Shown piece after piece: positions 6,467 to 18,603 of a stretch of DNA of 64,000 bases. Both the position numbers and the translations under genes were made by a program. The notes beneath the pieces are model-generated. The model was not told the origin of the DNA, made no database searches, and was given only the letters and a program-made list of their open reading frames with translations. The stretch is from Pseudazoarcus sp963975885 (GTDB lineage Bacteria > Pseudomonadota > Gammaproteobacteria > Burkholderiales > Rhodocyclaceae): assembly GCA_963975885.1 (NCBI GenBank), contig CAXBIS010000001.1, positions 248,001-312,000 of the forward strand, written 5' to 3'. Position 1 is the first letter of the stretch; every line of letters starts with the position of its first letter.

Positions 6467-8290
6467 TCAGTGATGACTGACGATGGTGTCGCCGCGCGGG
6501 ATGCGGACCTCATCCACCATGCGCTGGATTTCCTCGTCCGGCTCCGGCGTGAGCAAGCTTACCACGACCATGGAGACCAGACTGGCCGTCGCGCCGACGA
6601 TGCCGAAGCGCAGGTGATCCAGGCCAAGCCACGGGTCCATGCCGCTGCGCACGGCGATGAGATAGGCCCAGCCGACAGCCAGACCGACCACCATGCCGGC
6701 GATCGCACCGGCCCGGTTGGCACGCTTCCACCACACACCGAGCACCAGCGGGAAGAACAGGCCGGACATCGCGAAGCAGAAGGCCCAGGCCACCGCCCCG
6801 AGAATGCCGGTCAGTTTGAGCGATGCCACGAAGGCCCCGGCCGCACCGATTACCAGCAGCAGGATACGCGCCGTGAGCAGACGCTTCTTGGTTTCCGCCT
6901 TCGGGTCGATGATCTTGTAGTACAGGTCATGCGACAGGGCGTTGGCAATCGCCAGCAGCAGGCCATCGGCGGTGGACATCGCAGCGGCCATACCACCGGC
7001 AGCAACGAGGCCCGAGATCACGTACGGCAGACCGGCCATTTCCGGCGTGGCCAGCACGATGATGTCGGCACGCAGGAAGAACTCGTTGATCTGCAGGATG
7101 CCGTCGCCGTTGCTGTCGCGGATCGCCAGCATGTCGATCGCGCTCCACTTGTTGATCCAGTCGATGGACATTACGTGGTCGATGCTCTGCCCGATGATCG
7201 CCGTCGGCAGGTTCGGATCCAGCAGTTGCAGCTTGCTGAACGTGGCCAGCGCCGGTGCGGTGAAATAGAGCAGGAAGATGAAGAACAGCGACCAGGCCAC
7301 CGAGTTGCGTGCCGCACGCACCGAAGGTGTCGTGAAGTAGCGCATCAGGATGTGCGGCAGCGACGCCGTGCCGATCATCATGCATGCGGTCAGCGTCATG
7401 AACTTCCATGCCGCCATCGCGCCCTCGGCCGGAGTGGCATGCAGGGTGGTCAATACGCCCAGACCTCCGACCGATTCGGTGGCTGCGGTGCCCACGCCGA
7501 TCATCGGCTCGAGTTCCATGATGCGTGCGATCGCGTCGCCATAGGCGAACTGCGGCACCGGACCGAAGCCCTGCACGATGGACATCCAGAACACCGGCAG
7601 CAGATAGGCGACGATCAGCACGATGTATTGCGCGACCTGGGTCCAGGTCACTGCACGCATGCCGCCGAGCATCGAGCACACCAGAATGCCGGCCAGGCCG
7701 AACCACACGCCGAATTCGAATGGAATCCCCAGCGCGCGTGCCGCGATGGTGCCCGTGGCGTTGATCTGTGCCGTCACATAGGTGAAGGACGCGACCACCA
7801 GCACGACGATCGCGCAGAAGCGCGCGAGCTTGCCGCCGTAGCGAGTGCCGATGAAGTCCGGCACGGTGTAGCAGCCGAACTTGCGCAGGTACGGCGCCAT
7901 CAGCGTTGCGACCAGCACGTATCCGCCGGTCCAGCCGACGATGAACGCCATGTAGCCGTGACCGCCCATGAAAATGCCGCCCGCCAGGGCGACGAAGGAC
8001 GCACCCGACATCCAGTCGGCGGCGGTGGCCATGCCGTTGAACACCGGCGGTACCGAGCGCCCGGCCACGTAATAGGCGTCAGCCTGCATGGTTCGCGACA
8101 GGATGCCGATGAAGGCGTAGATCGCGATCGTGAACAACAGGAACAGGATGCCGATCATGTCGGCGCTCATGCCCAGTGTTTCGAACCAGGCCATCAGCGC
8201 GAAGAACGCGAAAAAGCCCCCTGTGTAGAAACCGTAGATCTTCGGGAGATTGTCGACGAACGACTTCCCTTCGAACGAGAACAGTGCCAT
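6467..8290 (-). CDS. Sodium:solute symporter, VC_2705/ActP-like, with an EF-hand-like loop
   Basis: 607 residues from ATG 8288-8290, which follows an AGAGACG-type ribosome site; the longer frame has no support. About 13 membrane segments of the SSS family are present, with conserved DAYYVAGRSVPPVFNGMATAADWMSGASF near residue 75. Relatives paired with DUF4212 proteins carry acetate or other short-chain carboxylates with sodium. A hydrophilic insertion holds DSNGDGILQINE at residues 392-403, which fits the EF-hand calcium-loop pattern (Asp1, Asn3, Asp5, Gly6, Glu12). It follows the DUF4212 gene by 13 bases and should share its sigma-54 promoter. Confidence 0.93.
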   Translation of the reverse strand: MALFSFEGKSFVDNLPKIYGFYTGGFFAFFALMAWFETLGMSADMIGILFLLFTIAIYAFIGILSRTMQADAYYVAGRSVPPVFNGMATAADWMSGASFVALAGGIFMGGHGYMAFIVGWTGGYVLVATLMAPYLRKFGCYTVPDFIGTRYGGKLARFCAIVVLVVASFTYVTAQINATGTIAARALGIPFEFGVWFGLAGILVCSMLGGMRAVTWTQVAQYIVLIVAYLLPVFWMSIVQGFGPVPQFAYGDAIARIMELEPMIGVGTAATESVGGLGVLTTLHATPAEGAMAAWKFMTLTACMMIGTASLPHILMRYFTTPSVRAARNSVAWSLFFIFLLYFTAPALATFSKLQLLDPNLPTAIIGQSIDHVMSIDWINKWSAIDMLAIRDSNGDGILQINEFFLRADIIVLATPEMAGLPYVISGLVAAGGMAAAMSTADGLLLAIANALSHDLYYKIIDPKAETKKRLLTARILLLVIGAAGAFVASLKLTGILGAVAWAFCFAMSGLFFPLVLGVWWKRANRAGAIAGMVVGLAVGWAYLIAVRSGMDPWLGLDHLRFGIVGATASLVSMVVVSLLTPEPDEEIQRMVDEVRIPRGDTIVSHH

Positions 8291-8303
8291 GTCGTCTCTC
8301 CCC

Positions 8304-8570
8304 TTAGTCGTCTTCGGCGACGCCGAATTCTCGGTCGATCGCATCCTGCTGCTTCGAGAAGATGAAGAGCTGGACGACGAACACGATCAGCGAACCCTGG
8401 GCCGCGAAGTAATAGCCCAGCGGCCATCCCACGAAACTGATGTTGTTCAGTGACGGTGCGAACCAGTGCACGGCATAGGCAAACACGAACCAGATACTCA
8501 GATGAGTAATCATCAGGGTTCGCGTGCGATGCCAGTGCGCAACACGGTCTTCTAGAGTGAGTTGTGTCAC
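8304..8570 (-). CDS. DUF4212 small symporter subunit
   Basis: 88 residues from GTG 8568-8570, chosen because AGGAAG lies just upstream and the length then equals the DUF4212 norm. Two membrane helices are seen (MITHLSIWFVFAYAVHWFAP and GWPLGYYFAAQGSLIVFVVQLFIF), with a short acidic tail DREFGVAEDD. DUF4212 proteins are encoded directly before VC_2705-type symporters and probably form a complex with them, as DUF485 proteins do with ActP. It is the first gene after the sigma-54 promoter at 8630-8645. Confidence 0.92.
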   Translation of the reverse strand: MTQLTLEDRVAHWHRTRTLMITHLSIWFVFAYAVHWFAPSLNNISFVGWPLGYYFAAQGSLIVFVVQLFIFSKQQDAIDREFGVAEDD

Positions 8571-8629
8571 GGGACTTCCTCCTTTGATGATGACGCGCTC
8601 TGTTTTTATGCGGGCGCTGACATGCATAC

Positions 8630-8645
8630 AGCAAGCCGTGTGCCA
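8630..8645 (-). promoter_or_regulatory. Sigma-54 promoter of the DUF4212-symporter operon
   Basis: On the minus strand this reads TGGCAC-ACGGC-TTGCT, matching the -24/-12 consensus TGGCAC-N5-TTGC(A/T) at every fixed position. A start near 8619 would leave a leader of about 50 bases to the GTG at 8570. The activator sites at 8699-8732 lie 54-102 bases further upstream, as expected for enhancer binding. Confidence 0.85.
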
Positions 8646-8698
8646 AGGGAGGGGGGCCGGGATCACGGGGATTGCGCGCCACTGCGCGCGCGCGCGGC

Positions 8699-8732
8699 GT
8701 TACCTGGGGTAACAGGTGTTACGCGGAGTAAC
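8699..8732. promoter_or_regulatory. Tandem operator pair, two perfect GTTAC-N5-GTAAC palindromes
   Basis: Perfect copies lie at 8699-8713 (spacer ctggg) and 8718-8732 (spacer gcgga), separated by four bases, centres 19 bases apart. They lie just past the response-regulator stop and upstream of the sigma-54 promoter. They are probable enhancer sites for the NtrC-type regulator; binding is inferred from position and repetition. Confidence 0.75.
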
Positions 8733-8743
8733 GTCTGACGCGC

Positions 8744-10071
<1,328 letters not shown>

Positions 10072-10075
<4 letters not shown>

Positions 10076-13023
10076 GCAGGCATCGCCTCCGCGGGCAGGC
10101 GCAGGGTGAAGCGCGTGCCCCGTTCGGGCCGGTTCGCGGCCGAGACCGAGCCGCCATGTTCGTCGACGATGCTGTAGACGACCGACAGCCCCAGTCCCGT
10201 GCCCTGGCCGGCCGGTTTGGTTGTGAAGAAGGGTTCGAAGATGCGCTCGATCAGCTCCGACGGGATACCGCGACCTTCGTCGTCGACGTTGATCTCGACG
10301 GTGTCGCCATCGTGCCGCGCCTCGACCGTGATGCGGTCGCCTTCGCTCGAGGCCTGGATCGCGTTCGACAGCAGGTTCACGAACACCTGCAGCATGCGCT
10401 GGGCGTTGGCGTGCACGTTGATGTCGGACGGAACGCGGTTCTCGCAGGCAACGCCGCGACCCTCGCGTCCGAGCTGCACCAGGTGGATGGCCTCGTCGAC
10501 ACATTCGCGCAGGCGCACTGCCTCGCGCGTGGCCGAGGGGTCGTTGCCGGCGTGGGCGAAGGTGATCAGCGACTGCACGATGTCGCTGATGCGCCGCGTC
10601 TGCACCAGGATCTGGCGCACGCAGGCGTCCTGTTCGGACGCATCGGTCTCGAAGCGCAGATTCTGCGCGAGCGAGGCGATGCCGGTCAGCGGGTTGCCGA
10701 TCTCGTGGGCGACGCCGGCCGCAAGACGTCCGATCGACGCCAGGCGGTCGTTGTGCGTGACCTCGCTCTCGAGCACGTGCAGTTCGGTCAGGTCCTCGAC
10801 CAGCACCACCGTGCCTTCGATGCCGCTCGCGCCGCCACCCTCTCCGCCGAGTGACTCGATCGCCGCCTTGTGCAGGTTGATCCAGCGGTCGTGGCCGCGT
10901 ACGCCGAACTGCAGCTTGTACAGATGGTTGTCGTCGCCCTCTGTGAAGGCGGCGAGAACGCCCTGCCAGGGCGGGTCGAGATCGGCCAGCGTGCGGCCGA
11001 TCGCACGGCTGCCGGCGATACCGGAGATGCGTGCCATCGCCGTGTTCCAGATCAGGACCTCGCCCTCGGGCGTGAGCGAGCAAACGCCCAGGGGGAGTTC
11101 CTCGAGCACCTCGCGGTGGTAGCGGCGCAGCGTGTCGAGCTCTGCGGCCAGGCCTTGCAGACGCACGTTCGAATGCGCCAGCCGCGCCTCGACGAAGCGC
11201 AGACTGTCGGCCAGCGCGCGCCGTGCCGGTGGCGCGACCTGCAGACGATTGTCGACGATCATGCGCGACAGGGCCGGCCCGACCAGGCCGGACAGGTTGC
11301 GCTCGAGCCGCTCGCGCAGCCGCCCCAGTTCCTCCGGTCGCGAAGCGTTGGGGGCCAGCCCCAGGTCGGCGAGCGCGCGCACCAGTTCCATGTTTGCCGT
11401 CTGTGGCCCCAGCGCCTGTGCCAGCCGCTCCTCGAATTCGACGATGCTGCGCGCCTCGGGCACGGTCGGAGGCGCCTCGGCCGCGTCCCGCGGACGCATT
11501 GCCGCGGCTGCCGCCTGTTCGCGCTCGGTCGGACGCGTGAGCAGCGAGCCGGCCACGAACAGCGCGCCGTTGATCGACAGCGACCAGAAGGTGGCGAAGG
11601 TCCAGCGGTCCTGACTCGATGCGCCCAGCCAGTGCTGCAGGTTGAAGTCGCTCACCGGCAGGCCGGATTGGTAGAGCAGGGGCAGGATCAGCGAGGTCGC
11701 CCACACGCCGATGCCGCCGATCAGCCCGGCCAGAAAGCCCGTGCGCGTCGCCCGCGGCCATAGCAGCAGGCCGGCCAGACCGGGCAGGAACTGGGTGACC
11801 GCGACGAAGGAAATCAGGCCGATCTGCACCAGCCCGTGATGCACCTCGAGCAGGCGGTAGAAGCCGTAGCCCATGCCGATGATCACCACGATCAGTGTGC
11901 GCCGGCCCCACAGCAGCCAGCCGTACAGGTTCTCGCGCGGCAGCGTCTGCTGCTGGAAGTGCGCCGGCAGGATCAGGTGGTTCAGGCACATGCCGGCCAG
12001 CGCCAGCGTGGTGACGATCATCATTGCGCTGGCCGCCGACACCCCCCCGACGAAGGTCGCCAGCATCAGCCAGCGCGAACCGTGATCGGCCACCAGACCG
12101 AGTACGTAGTAGTCGGCCGGCGTGTCGATATCCGCTGCGTGACCGGCCCACAGGATCAGTGGAATCGGCAGGTTGAGCAGCAGCAGAAAGGCCGGAAAGG
12201 CCCAGGCCGCGGTCTTGAGCGCGCGGGGGTCCATGTTCTCGACGAACAGCATGTGGAACTGGCGCGGCAGCAGGAAGCCGGCGGCGAAAGCCAGCAGGAT
12301 GCAGGTGAACCATGGGCCTTCGCGCACCGGTGCGTACAGCGCATGAATGGCCGACGGATGCTCGGTGAGCCAGTGTCCCAGGCCGTTGGGTCCGCCGAAC
12401 ACGCCGAACAGCGCCAGCGCACCGACGCCGAGCAGGGCGAGCAGCTTGACGGCCGATTCGAATGCGATCGCGACGACCAGGCCTTCGTGCTTTTCGCGCG
12501 GCGTGATGTGTCGCGCGCCGAACAGGATCGCGAACAGCGTCAGCGTCGCGCAAAAGCCCAGGGCCAGCAGGTGGGGCGGCGCTTCCTGCGTGATCACCGC
12601 CACCGATTCGGCCACCGCCTTGATCTGCAGTGCAATGTAGGGCAGCACGCCGACGAGCATGAACAGCGTCACGACGGTGCCGGTCCACGGGCTGGGGTAG
12701 CGGAACGCGAACAGATCGGCGATCGAGGTGAGCTGGTGCTCGCGCACCAGGCGCAGCAACGGCGCGAGCATGACCGGTGCAAGCACGAAGGCCAGCGTCA
12801 CGCCGATATAGATGGTCAGGAAGTTGTAGCCCTGGATCTGCGCGAAGCCGACGCTGCCGTAGTAGGTCCACGAGGTCGCGTACACGCCCAGCGCCAGTGC
12901 ATAGACCATGGGGTGGCGCACCAGTGCATCGGGAAGCCAGCGGTTGTCGGTCGCGTAAGCGACGAAGAACAGCACCGCAAGATAGGCGACGCCGACCGCG
13001 TAGAGCGTACCGATCTCAGACAT
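10072..13023 (-). CDS. Sensor histidine kinase with N-terminal sodium:solute symporter domain (CrbS-like)
   Basis: 983 residues. Residues 1 to about 500 are a 12-13-segment SSS-family transporter-like domain (VYALALGVYATSWTYYGSVG near the start). A linker and a PAS-type region follow (about 640-740, SLTPEGEVLIWNTAMARI), then HisKA with His773 in VAHEIGNPLTG, and HATPase with DEGRGIP and GTGLGLSVVY near the end. Such kinases (CrbS, MxtR) sense or sample acetate-like substrates through the transporter domain and control acetate use (family knowledge). Known partners are mostly LuxR-type, whereas here the overlapping partner is NtrC-type. A 52-residue membrane gene overlaps its start. Confidence 0.94.
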
Positions 13024-13174
13024 CGCGTCGTTGCACCAGCGCGATCAGAACGATCAGCAGGGCCCACAGCAGATAGGGCGTGTACCACGGCAGCGAGCCC
13101 GATGCCCACCAGTGCACCCAGGGCGAGGCGAACATCAACGTACCGAACAGGAACAGGATGACGATCTTGTCCAT
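13016..13174 (-). CDS. Tiny membrane protein co-encoded with the sensor kinase
   Basis: 52 residues from ATG 13172-13174, with two hydrophobic helices (IVILFLFGTLMFASPWVHWW and LPWYTPYLLWALLIVLIALV) and a basic end QRRDV. It overlaps the kinase start by eight bases, and the only obvious leader with an operator copy lies just ahead of it, so it seems to be the first gene of the kinase operon. It is too short for many gene finders. It may be a small accessory subunit of the symporter-like sensor domain, by analogy with DUF4212; this is inference. Confidence 0.75.
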   Translation of the reverse strand: MDKIVILFLFGTLMFASPWVHWWASGSLPWYTPYLLWALLIVLIALVQRRDV

Positions 13175-13201
13175 CAGCGGCCTCCCGCGTGGCGCTCAGG
13201 C

Positions 13202-13216
13202 GTTACGAACTGTAAC
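13202..13216. promoter_or_regulatory. Single GTTAC-N5-GTAAC operator ahead of the sensor kinase operon
   Basis: A perfect third-locus copy (spacer gaact) lies 28 bases upstream of the ATG at 13174. It is too close for a distant enhancer and no sigma-54 promoter is seen, so it could serve autorepression or control of a sigma-70 promoter. Confidence 0.6.
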
Positions 13217-13267
13217 ACGTCGTCCGGAGCGAATTGCGTCCCGCAAGGCGTTCCGGTGGACGACGGA

Positions 13268-14476
13268 TCACAACAGTTGCCTGGCGAGACGGCGGGCGAG
13301 CCAGGGGGCGGTGGAGTACTTTCCGGTGTCGATGGATACGTAGCCGTCGGATTGCCAGACACCGTAGTCCGAGCGTCGATGCAAGGACGAGGCCGGGTCG
13401 GAAAGCGCACCGCCGCCGGCCGCGAACACCCAGCCACCTTCAAGCCGAACGTGCTCGGCATTGTGCTGGATGTCGGCGACCCAGGGCAGGCGCCGCGCGA
13501 GCTGCGCGAACATCTCGTCGATGCACGCACGTCGTGCAGCGTCATCGAGTCCGACGACAGGCGGCGGGGATACGCCCGTCCCGTCGACGGCCAGGCCCGC
13601 GGGATACCACGACAGGTAGAAATTGCGTCCGTCGTAGTTCTTGACGTCGCCGAACGGGCCGGTGGCGATCGTCGCACAAGGGGTGTCGAGCGACTCGCGC
13701 GTGCGCACGAACAAGGCCCTGCGATAGCGGTGCGACCAGGTCCCGTGTGGCGCGATGCCGGCGGTGATGTCGACCGCCAGCCGCCCTTCCCACAGGGCAT
13801 TGACCACCACGTCGAAGGGGCCGAACGTGCCCTGCAGGGTTTCGACATGCCAGGTGTCCCGATGGGCGGCGTCACGACGCACTCCGGTGACGCGGGTTCG
13901 CGCTTCGAAGCGCACCCGCTCTTCGGCTGCGATGGCACCGACGAAACGGTCGGCGATCCAGCCCGGGTCGACCGAATGTTCCGGCACGCGGAATCCCGCG
14001 ATGATTTCGTCAGAGTCGCAAAACTCGGCGAGCTCGTCCCGCTCCAGGGGCTGGACGCGCGCTACGCGCACGTCCGCCAGGTAATCGTCGGCGCATCCGC
14101 TCGTGTGAAGCAGGGACGTCACCTCGCGCATGTAGGCATGCATCGCATCGGGCGGGACGACCGAATCCCGATGACACAGATAGACGTCGCGACGCGTGCC
14201 GATCGCCGGCTCGATCGAACACGCCAGCAATTCTTCGACGGCGGCGCGGAAGGCGAGACCGCCCGGTTGTACGTGACGTGCGGTACGCAAGGACGCGTCG
14301 GCACTGTAGAGGTAGCCGAGATGGATCTTGCCTTCGTTCCAGCGGCTGGCGCCCGCGAACGGTTCGGTGGCCGCGTCGAACAGACTCACCGTTGCGCCGC
14401 CGCGAGCCAGAAAAAGGGACAGGCAACTTCCCATGATGCCGGCGCCGAGTACGGCGATGCGGGGCGGGCGACTCAT
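13268..14476 (-). CDS. FAD-dependent oxidoreductase (DAO family) in a glycan-type cluster
   Basis: 402 residues from ATG 14474-14476. An N-terminal dinucleotide-binding motif VLGAGIMGSCLSLFLARGG (residues 8-26) is followed by GASRWNEGKIHLGYLY, as in D-amino-acid-oxidase-like flavoproteins, and a C-terminal SDYGVWQSDGYVSIDTGKYS block. The substrate is not evident. The start overlaps the stop of the cupin gene by four bases and the GT2 gene overlaps the cupin the same way, so the three form a tight operon. That company suggests oxidation of a sugar or amino-sugar rather than an amino acid; this is inference. Confidence 0.82.
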   Translation of the reverse strand: MSRPPRIAVLGAGIMGSCLSLFLARGGATVSLFDAATEPFAGASRWNEGKIHLGYLYSADASLRTARHVQPGGLAFRAAVEELLACSIEPAIGTRRDVYLCHRDSVVPPDAMHAYMREVTSLLHTSGCADDYLADVRVARVQPLERDELAEFCDSDEIIAGFRVPEHSVDPGWIADRFVGAIAAEERVRFEARTRVTGVRRDAAHRDTWHVETLQGTFGPFDVVVNALWEGRLAVDITAGIAPHGTWSHRYRRALFVRTRESLDTPCATIATGPFGDVKNYDGRNFYLSWYPAGLAVDGTGVSPPPVVGLDDAARRACIDEMFAQLARRLPWVADIQHNAEHVRLEGGWVFAAGGGALSDPASSLHRRSDYGVWQSDGYVSIDTGKYSTAPWLARRLARQLL

Positions 14477-14892
14477 CGATGCGCTGCGTCTTCGACGTAG
14501 GAGGTCGGGTCGAAGGGATCGCTTGCCAGGACGAGCAATACCGAATCGGGAAGCAGATAGCGTTGTGTGGCCCAGACGAGTGGCCCGATCAGCAGCCCCG
14601 AGCCGTTTGGCTCGAGCACTGCCCGGGCGCGGTCGTCGCCGTGGCGCATATCGACGTCGATGCGACCCTGCACGCAGATCAGCAGTTGCTGTCCGCGACG
14701 GTGAGCGTGTCCGCCGCGCACGGTGCCGGCTGGCGCATCGGAGACGGTGAAGCAGCGTCCGGGTGCGAACGGCAGGGCGTCGAAGTCCAGCGGCATCAAG
14801 GTGCCGCGGGCGTCGGCATGGCGTTGCAGTGCAATCAGGCAGGCGCGACCCGAAAACCACCGTGCCGGTTCGGTTCGGGTCTGTGTGCTCAT
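14473..14892 (-). CDS. WxcM/FdtA-like cupin, possible sugar 3,4-ketoisomerase
   Basis: 139 residues from ATG 14890-14892. The cupin core carries GGHAHRRGQQLLICVQG, resembling the HxHxxxxQ region of FdtA/QdtA/WxcM proteins that isomerise dTDP-4-keto-6-deoxyglucose, and ends in a second strand set with GPLVWATQRYLLPDSVLLVLASDPFD. N-terminal RHADARGTLMPLDF also fits the family. Such enzymes feed 3-amino-3,6-dideoxy sugar synthesis. No aminotransferase is adjacent, so substrate and reaction are uncertain. It is the middle gene of a three-gene operon with four-base overlaps at both ends. Confidence 0.8.
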   Translation of the reverse strand: MSTQTRTEPARWFSGRACLIALQRHADARGTLMPLDFDALPFAPGRCFTVSDAPAGTVRGGHAHRRGQQLLICVQGRIDVDMRHGDDRARAVLEPNGSGLLIGPLVWATQRYLLPDSVLLVLASDPFDPTSYVEDAAHR

Positions 14893-15722
14893 GCGTTCGG
14901 TTGTGCCTCGGGAGCGTTGCGCACCAGCCAGGTCAGCAGCGGTGCCGCGAGTGCGACCTTCTCCGCCGTTGGTATCGCAGCATCCCACAGCTCGCGCATG
15001 CAGGCCGCCAGCACTTCGTGGTTCTGGTGTTTCGAAAACGCCCAGGTTCGCGACAGGCTTCCCGGCTTGTAGTACTTGAAGCACAACGTTTCCGGTACCC
15101 GCACGAATTCTCCGGCCAGCGACAGCGCGAACAGCCACGGAAGATCCGCCGAAAACTCTCCCGCGCCGTGGGTTTTCAGGCCACCGACTGCCTGCGCGGT
15201 CGCCAGCCGGAACAGGCCACGGTTGGGAACCCACCAGTTCTTCGTGAGCTGGAGCATGGTCATGCCGCGGCGCAGCCGCTGGCGTTCGCCGTCCAGCGCG
15301 GCGAACGTGCAGTGCTCCTTGGTCCCATCGACATCGGTCACCGTCATGTCCGGAAAGCACATCACCGCTTCGCTGTGGCAATCCAGGGTCTCGGCAAGTC
15401 GCGAAACGCACGTGGGCGCGAGCACGTCGTCGTGGAATGCGAACATCACGTAATCGGAATCGGCGCTGCGCAACAGGGCGTTGCAGTTGCCGACGTAGCC
15501 CAGCCGCTGGTCCTGGGCGAGCACGCGAAAGCGCCGGTCGGCGGCTGCATGCCTGCGGCAGATGTCGAGGGTGTCGTCGTCGCACAGATCGACCGAAACC
15601 ATGACCTGAAACGCGGGCCAGGTCTGGGCGGACAGGCTGTCGAGCGTGGCCTGGATGAAATCGGCGGCCTGCCATGCAGGCAGCAATGCGGTCACGCTCG
15701 AATGGGCGGTGGTGTCGGGCAT
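14889..15722 (-). CDS. Family 2 glycosyltransferase
   Basis: 277 residues. The GT-A fold is shown by SVTALLPAWQAADFIQATLDSLSAQTW at the start, VSVDLCDDDTLDIC, and the DxD-like FAFHDDVLAPTC near residue 95. A basic middle region ends in LCFKYYKPGSLSRTWAFSKHQNHE. It probably adds a sugar from a nucleotide donor to a surface glycan on the cytoplasmic side. It is the first gene of the GT2-cupin-oxidoreductase operon. The acceptor is unknown, and the cluster is separate from the large polysaccharide loci to the right. Confidence 0.88.
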   Translation of the reverse strand: MPDTTAHSSVTALLPAWQAADFIQATLDSLSAQTWPAFQVMVSVDLCDDDTLDICRRHAAADRRFRVLAQDQRLGYVGNCNALLRSADSDYVMFAFHDDVLAPTCVSRLAETLDCHSEAVMCFPDMTVTDVDGTKEHCTFAALDGERQRLRRGMTMLQLTKNWWVPNRGLFRLATAQAVGGLKTHGAGEFSADLPWLFALSLAGEFVRVPETLCFKYYKPGSLSRTWAFSKHQNHEVLAACMRELWDAAIPTAEKVALAAPLLTWLVRNAPEAQPNA

Positions 15723-15844
15723 CGCAGGCTCTCAAATATCGTGACGCCGGGAGATTGGTCTGCAGTTCGGGTAGGCTTCGGCGCTATGTTACCGGACGGG
15801 GCCGCCGCTCCGGGCCCCCTGGGGCGGCGCGTGGAGAGAGCGAC

Positions 15845-16311
<467 letters not shown>

Positions 16312-16315
<4 letters not shown>

Positions 16316-17118
16316 GTTTCGATGTGTGGTGGATGGCCTATCTGGCGCTCGGCGCGGTGGCGGGTTTTCTGGCGGGACTGTTGGGCATTGGCGGCGGCGG
16401 CATGATGGTGCCGATCCTGACCTCGATCTTCGTCGCCCAGAGCGTGCCGCTGGCCAATGTCGTCCACCTGGCGCTGGGTACGGCGATGGCGGTGATGGTG
16501 ATCACGTCGATCTCCAGCCTGCGCGCGCATCACCGGCTCGGTTCGGTGCGCTGGGACATCGTGCGCATGATCACGCCGGGCGTGATGATCGGCGCCTTCG
16601 CGACGACCTTTTTCGCTGCGGCCGTCGCGTCCAAGGCGCTGGCGCTGTTCTTCGCCATCTTCATGGCCTTCATGTCGGCGCAGATGATGATCGACGTCAA
16701 GCCCAAGCCCACGCGCGAGTTGCCGGGGCCGCTGGGCGTCGGTGCAGTGGGACTGGGCATTGGCGGCATCTCGTCGCTGGTGGCGATCGGCGGTGCGGCG
16801 TTGTCCGTGCCCTACATGGTGTGGTGCAACGTGCGTCTGCAGCACGCCATCGGCACTTCCGCGGCGATTGGCTGGCCGGTCGCGGTGGCCGGCGCGATCG
16901 GCTATCTGATCAACGGGATCGATGCGCCCGGCATGCCCGAGTACAGCATCGGCTTCATCTACCTGCCGGCGCTGGCCACCGTCGCGGTGGCCGGCGTGCT
17001 GACCGCGCCGCTGGGCGCGAAACTCGCCCATCGCATGCCGGTCAAGCGGCTCAAGAAGGTCTTTGCGGTGTTCTTCCTGCTGCTCTCGGCGAAGATGGTG
17101 CACACCGTGTTCTTCTGA
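16312..17118 (+). CDS. TauE/SafE-family membrane exporter
   Basis: 268 residues from ATG 16312 (ATGA overlap with the EVE gene). About eight membrane segments lie in two related halves, with the family motifs GFLAGLLGIGGGGMMVPIL near residue 20 and a second GIGGISSLVAIGGAALSVPYMV near residue 150. The family exports sulfite, sulfonates or related anions. The substrate here is unknown. It ends four bases before a convergent membrane gene. Confidence 0.92.
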
Positions 17119-17122
17119 GCGT

Positions 17123-17460
17123 TCAGGGGGTGGTGGCAGCCGCGGATGCTTCCGGGTTGGGCACCACCTCGCCGCTCCACATCGCCGCGCCGATCAGCAC
17201 CACGGCGAGCATCGCCAGCGCGAAATAGGCCAGTTGCCAGGCGCGCGTTGCGGGCCGCCCGCGGCGCCCCTGCAGTACCGCCATCGCGCCGAGACCGGCC
17301 ATCACGAACAGCGCGGCACCGAGCAGACGCGCACCGCTGCCGGACAGGTGCAGCGCCAGTGAAGGATCGCCGCGTGCCGGCCAGTAGAAGTCATGGCCCT
17401 GCACGAGCCATGCTCCGCCCGCGATGCACAGCACGATCGCGAAGGCCAGGAACAGGCGCA

Positions 17461-17461
<1 letters not shown>
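17123..17461 (-). CDS. Small inner-membrane protein downstream of ruvB
   Basis: 112 residues with three probable membrane helices (LFLAFAIVLCIAGGAWLVQG, LLGAALFVMAGLGAMAVL, LAYFALAMLAVVLIGAAMWSG). No family is recognised. Its start codon abuts the ruvB stop at 17461, so it is likely co-expressed with ruvB. It is convergent with the TauE-type gene. Confidence 0.8.
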
Positions 17462-18507
<1,046 letters not shown>

Positions 18508-18603
18508 GGGCGAAGTTTAGCCGGTTCGCTTGTGTAGGTCGCGTCGAGCCGCAGGCGAGTGCGGCGCTGCGGCCCGGGTTGCTCACCCCTTCGCCAGCAG
18601 TAG

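Noticed and set aside
6386..8365. 659-codon open frame on the plus strand
   Set aside because: Antisense shadow of the symporter; composition is His/Gln/Arg/Asp-rich with no domains, as expected from reverse reading of a GC-rich gene.
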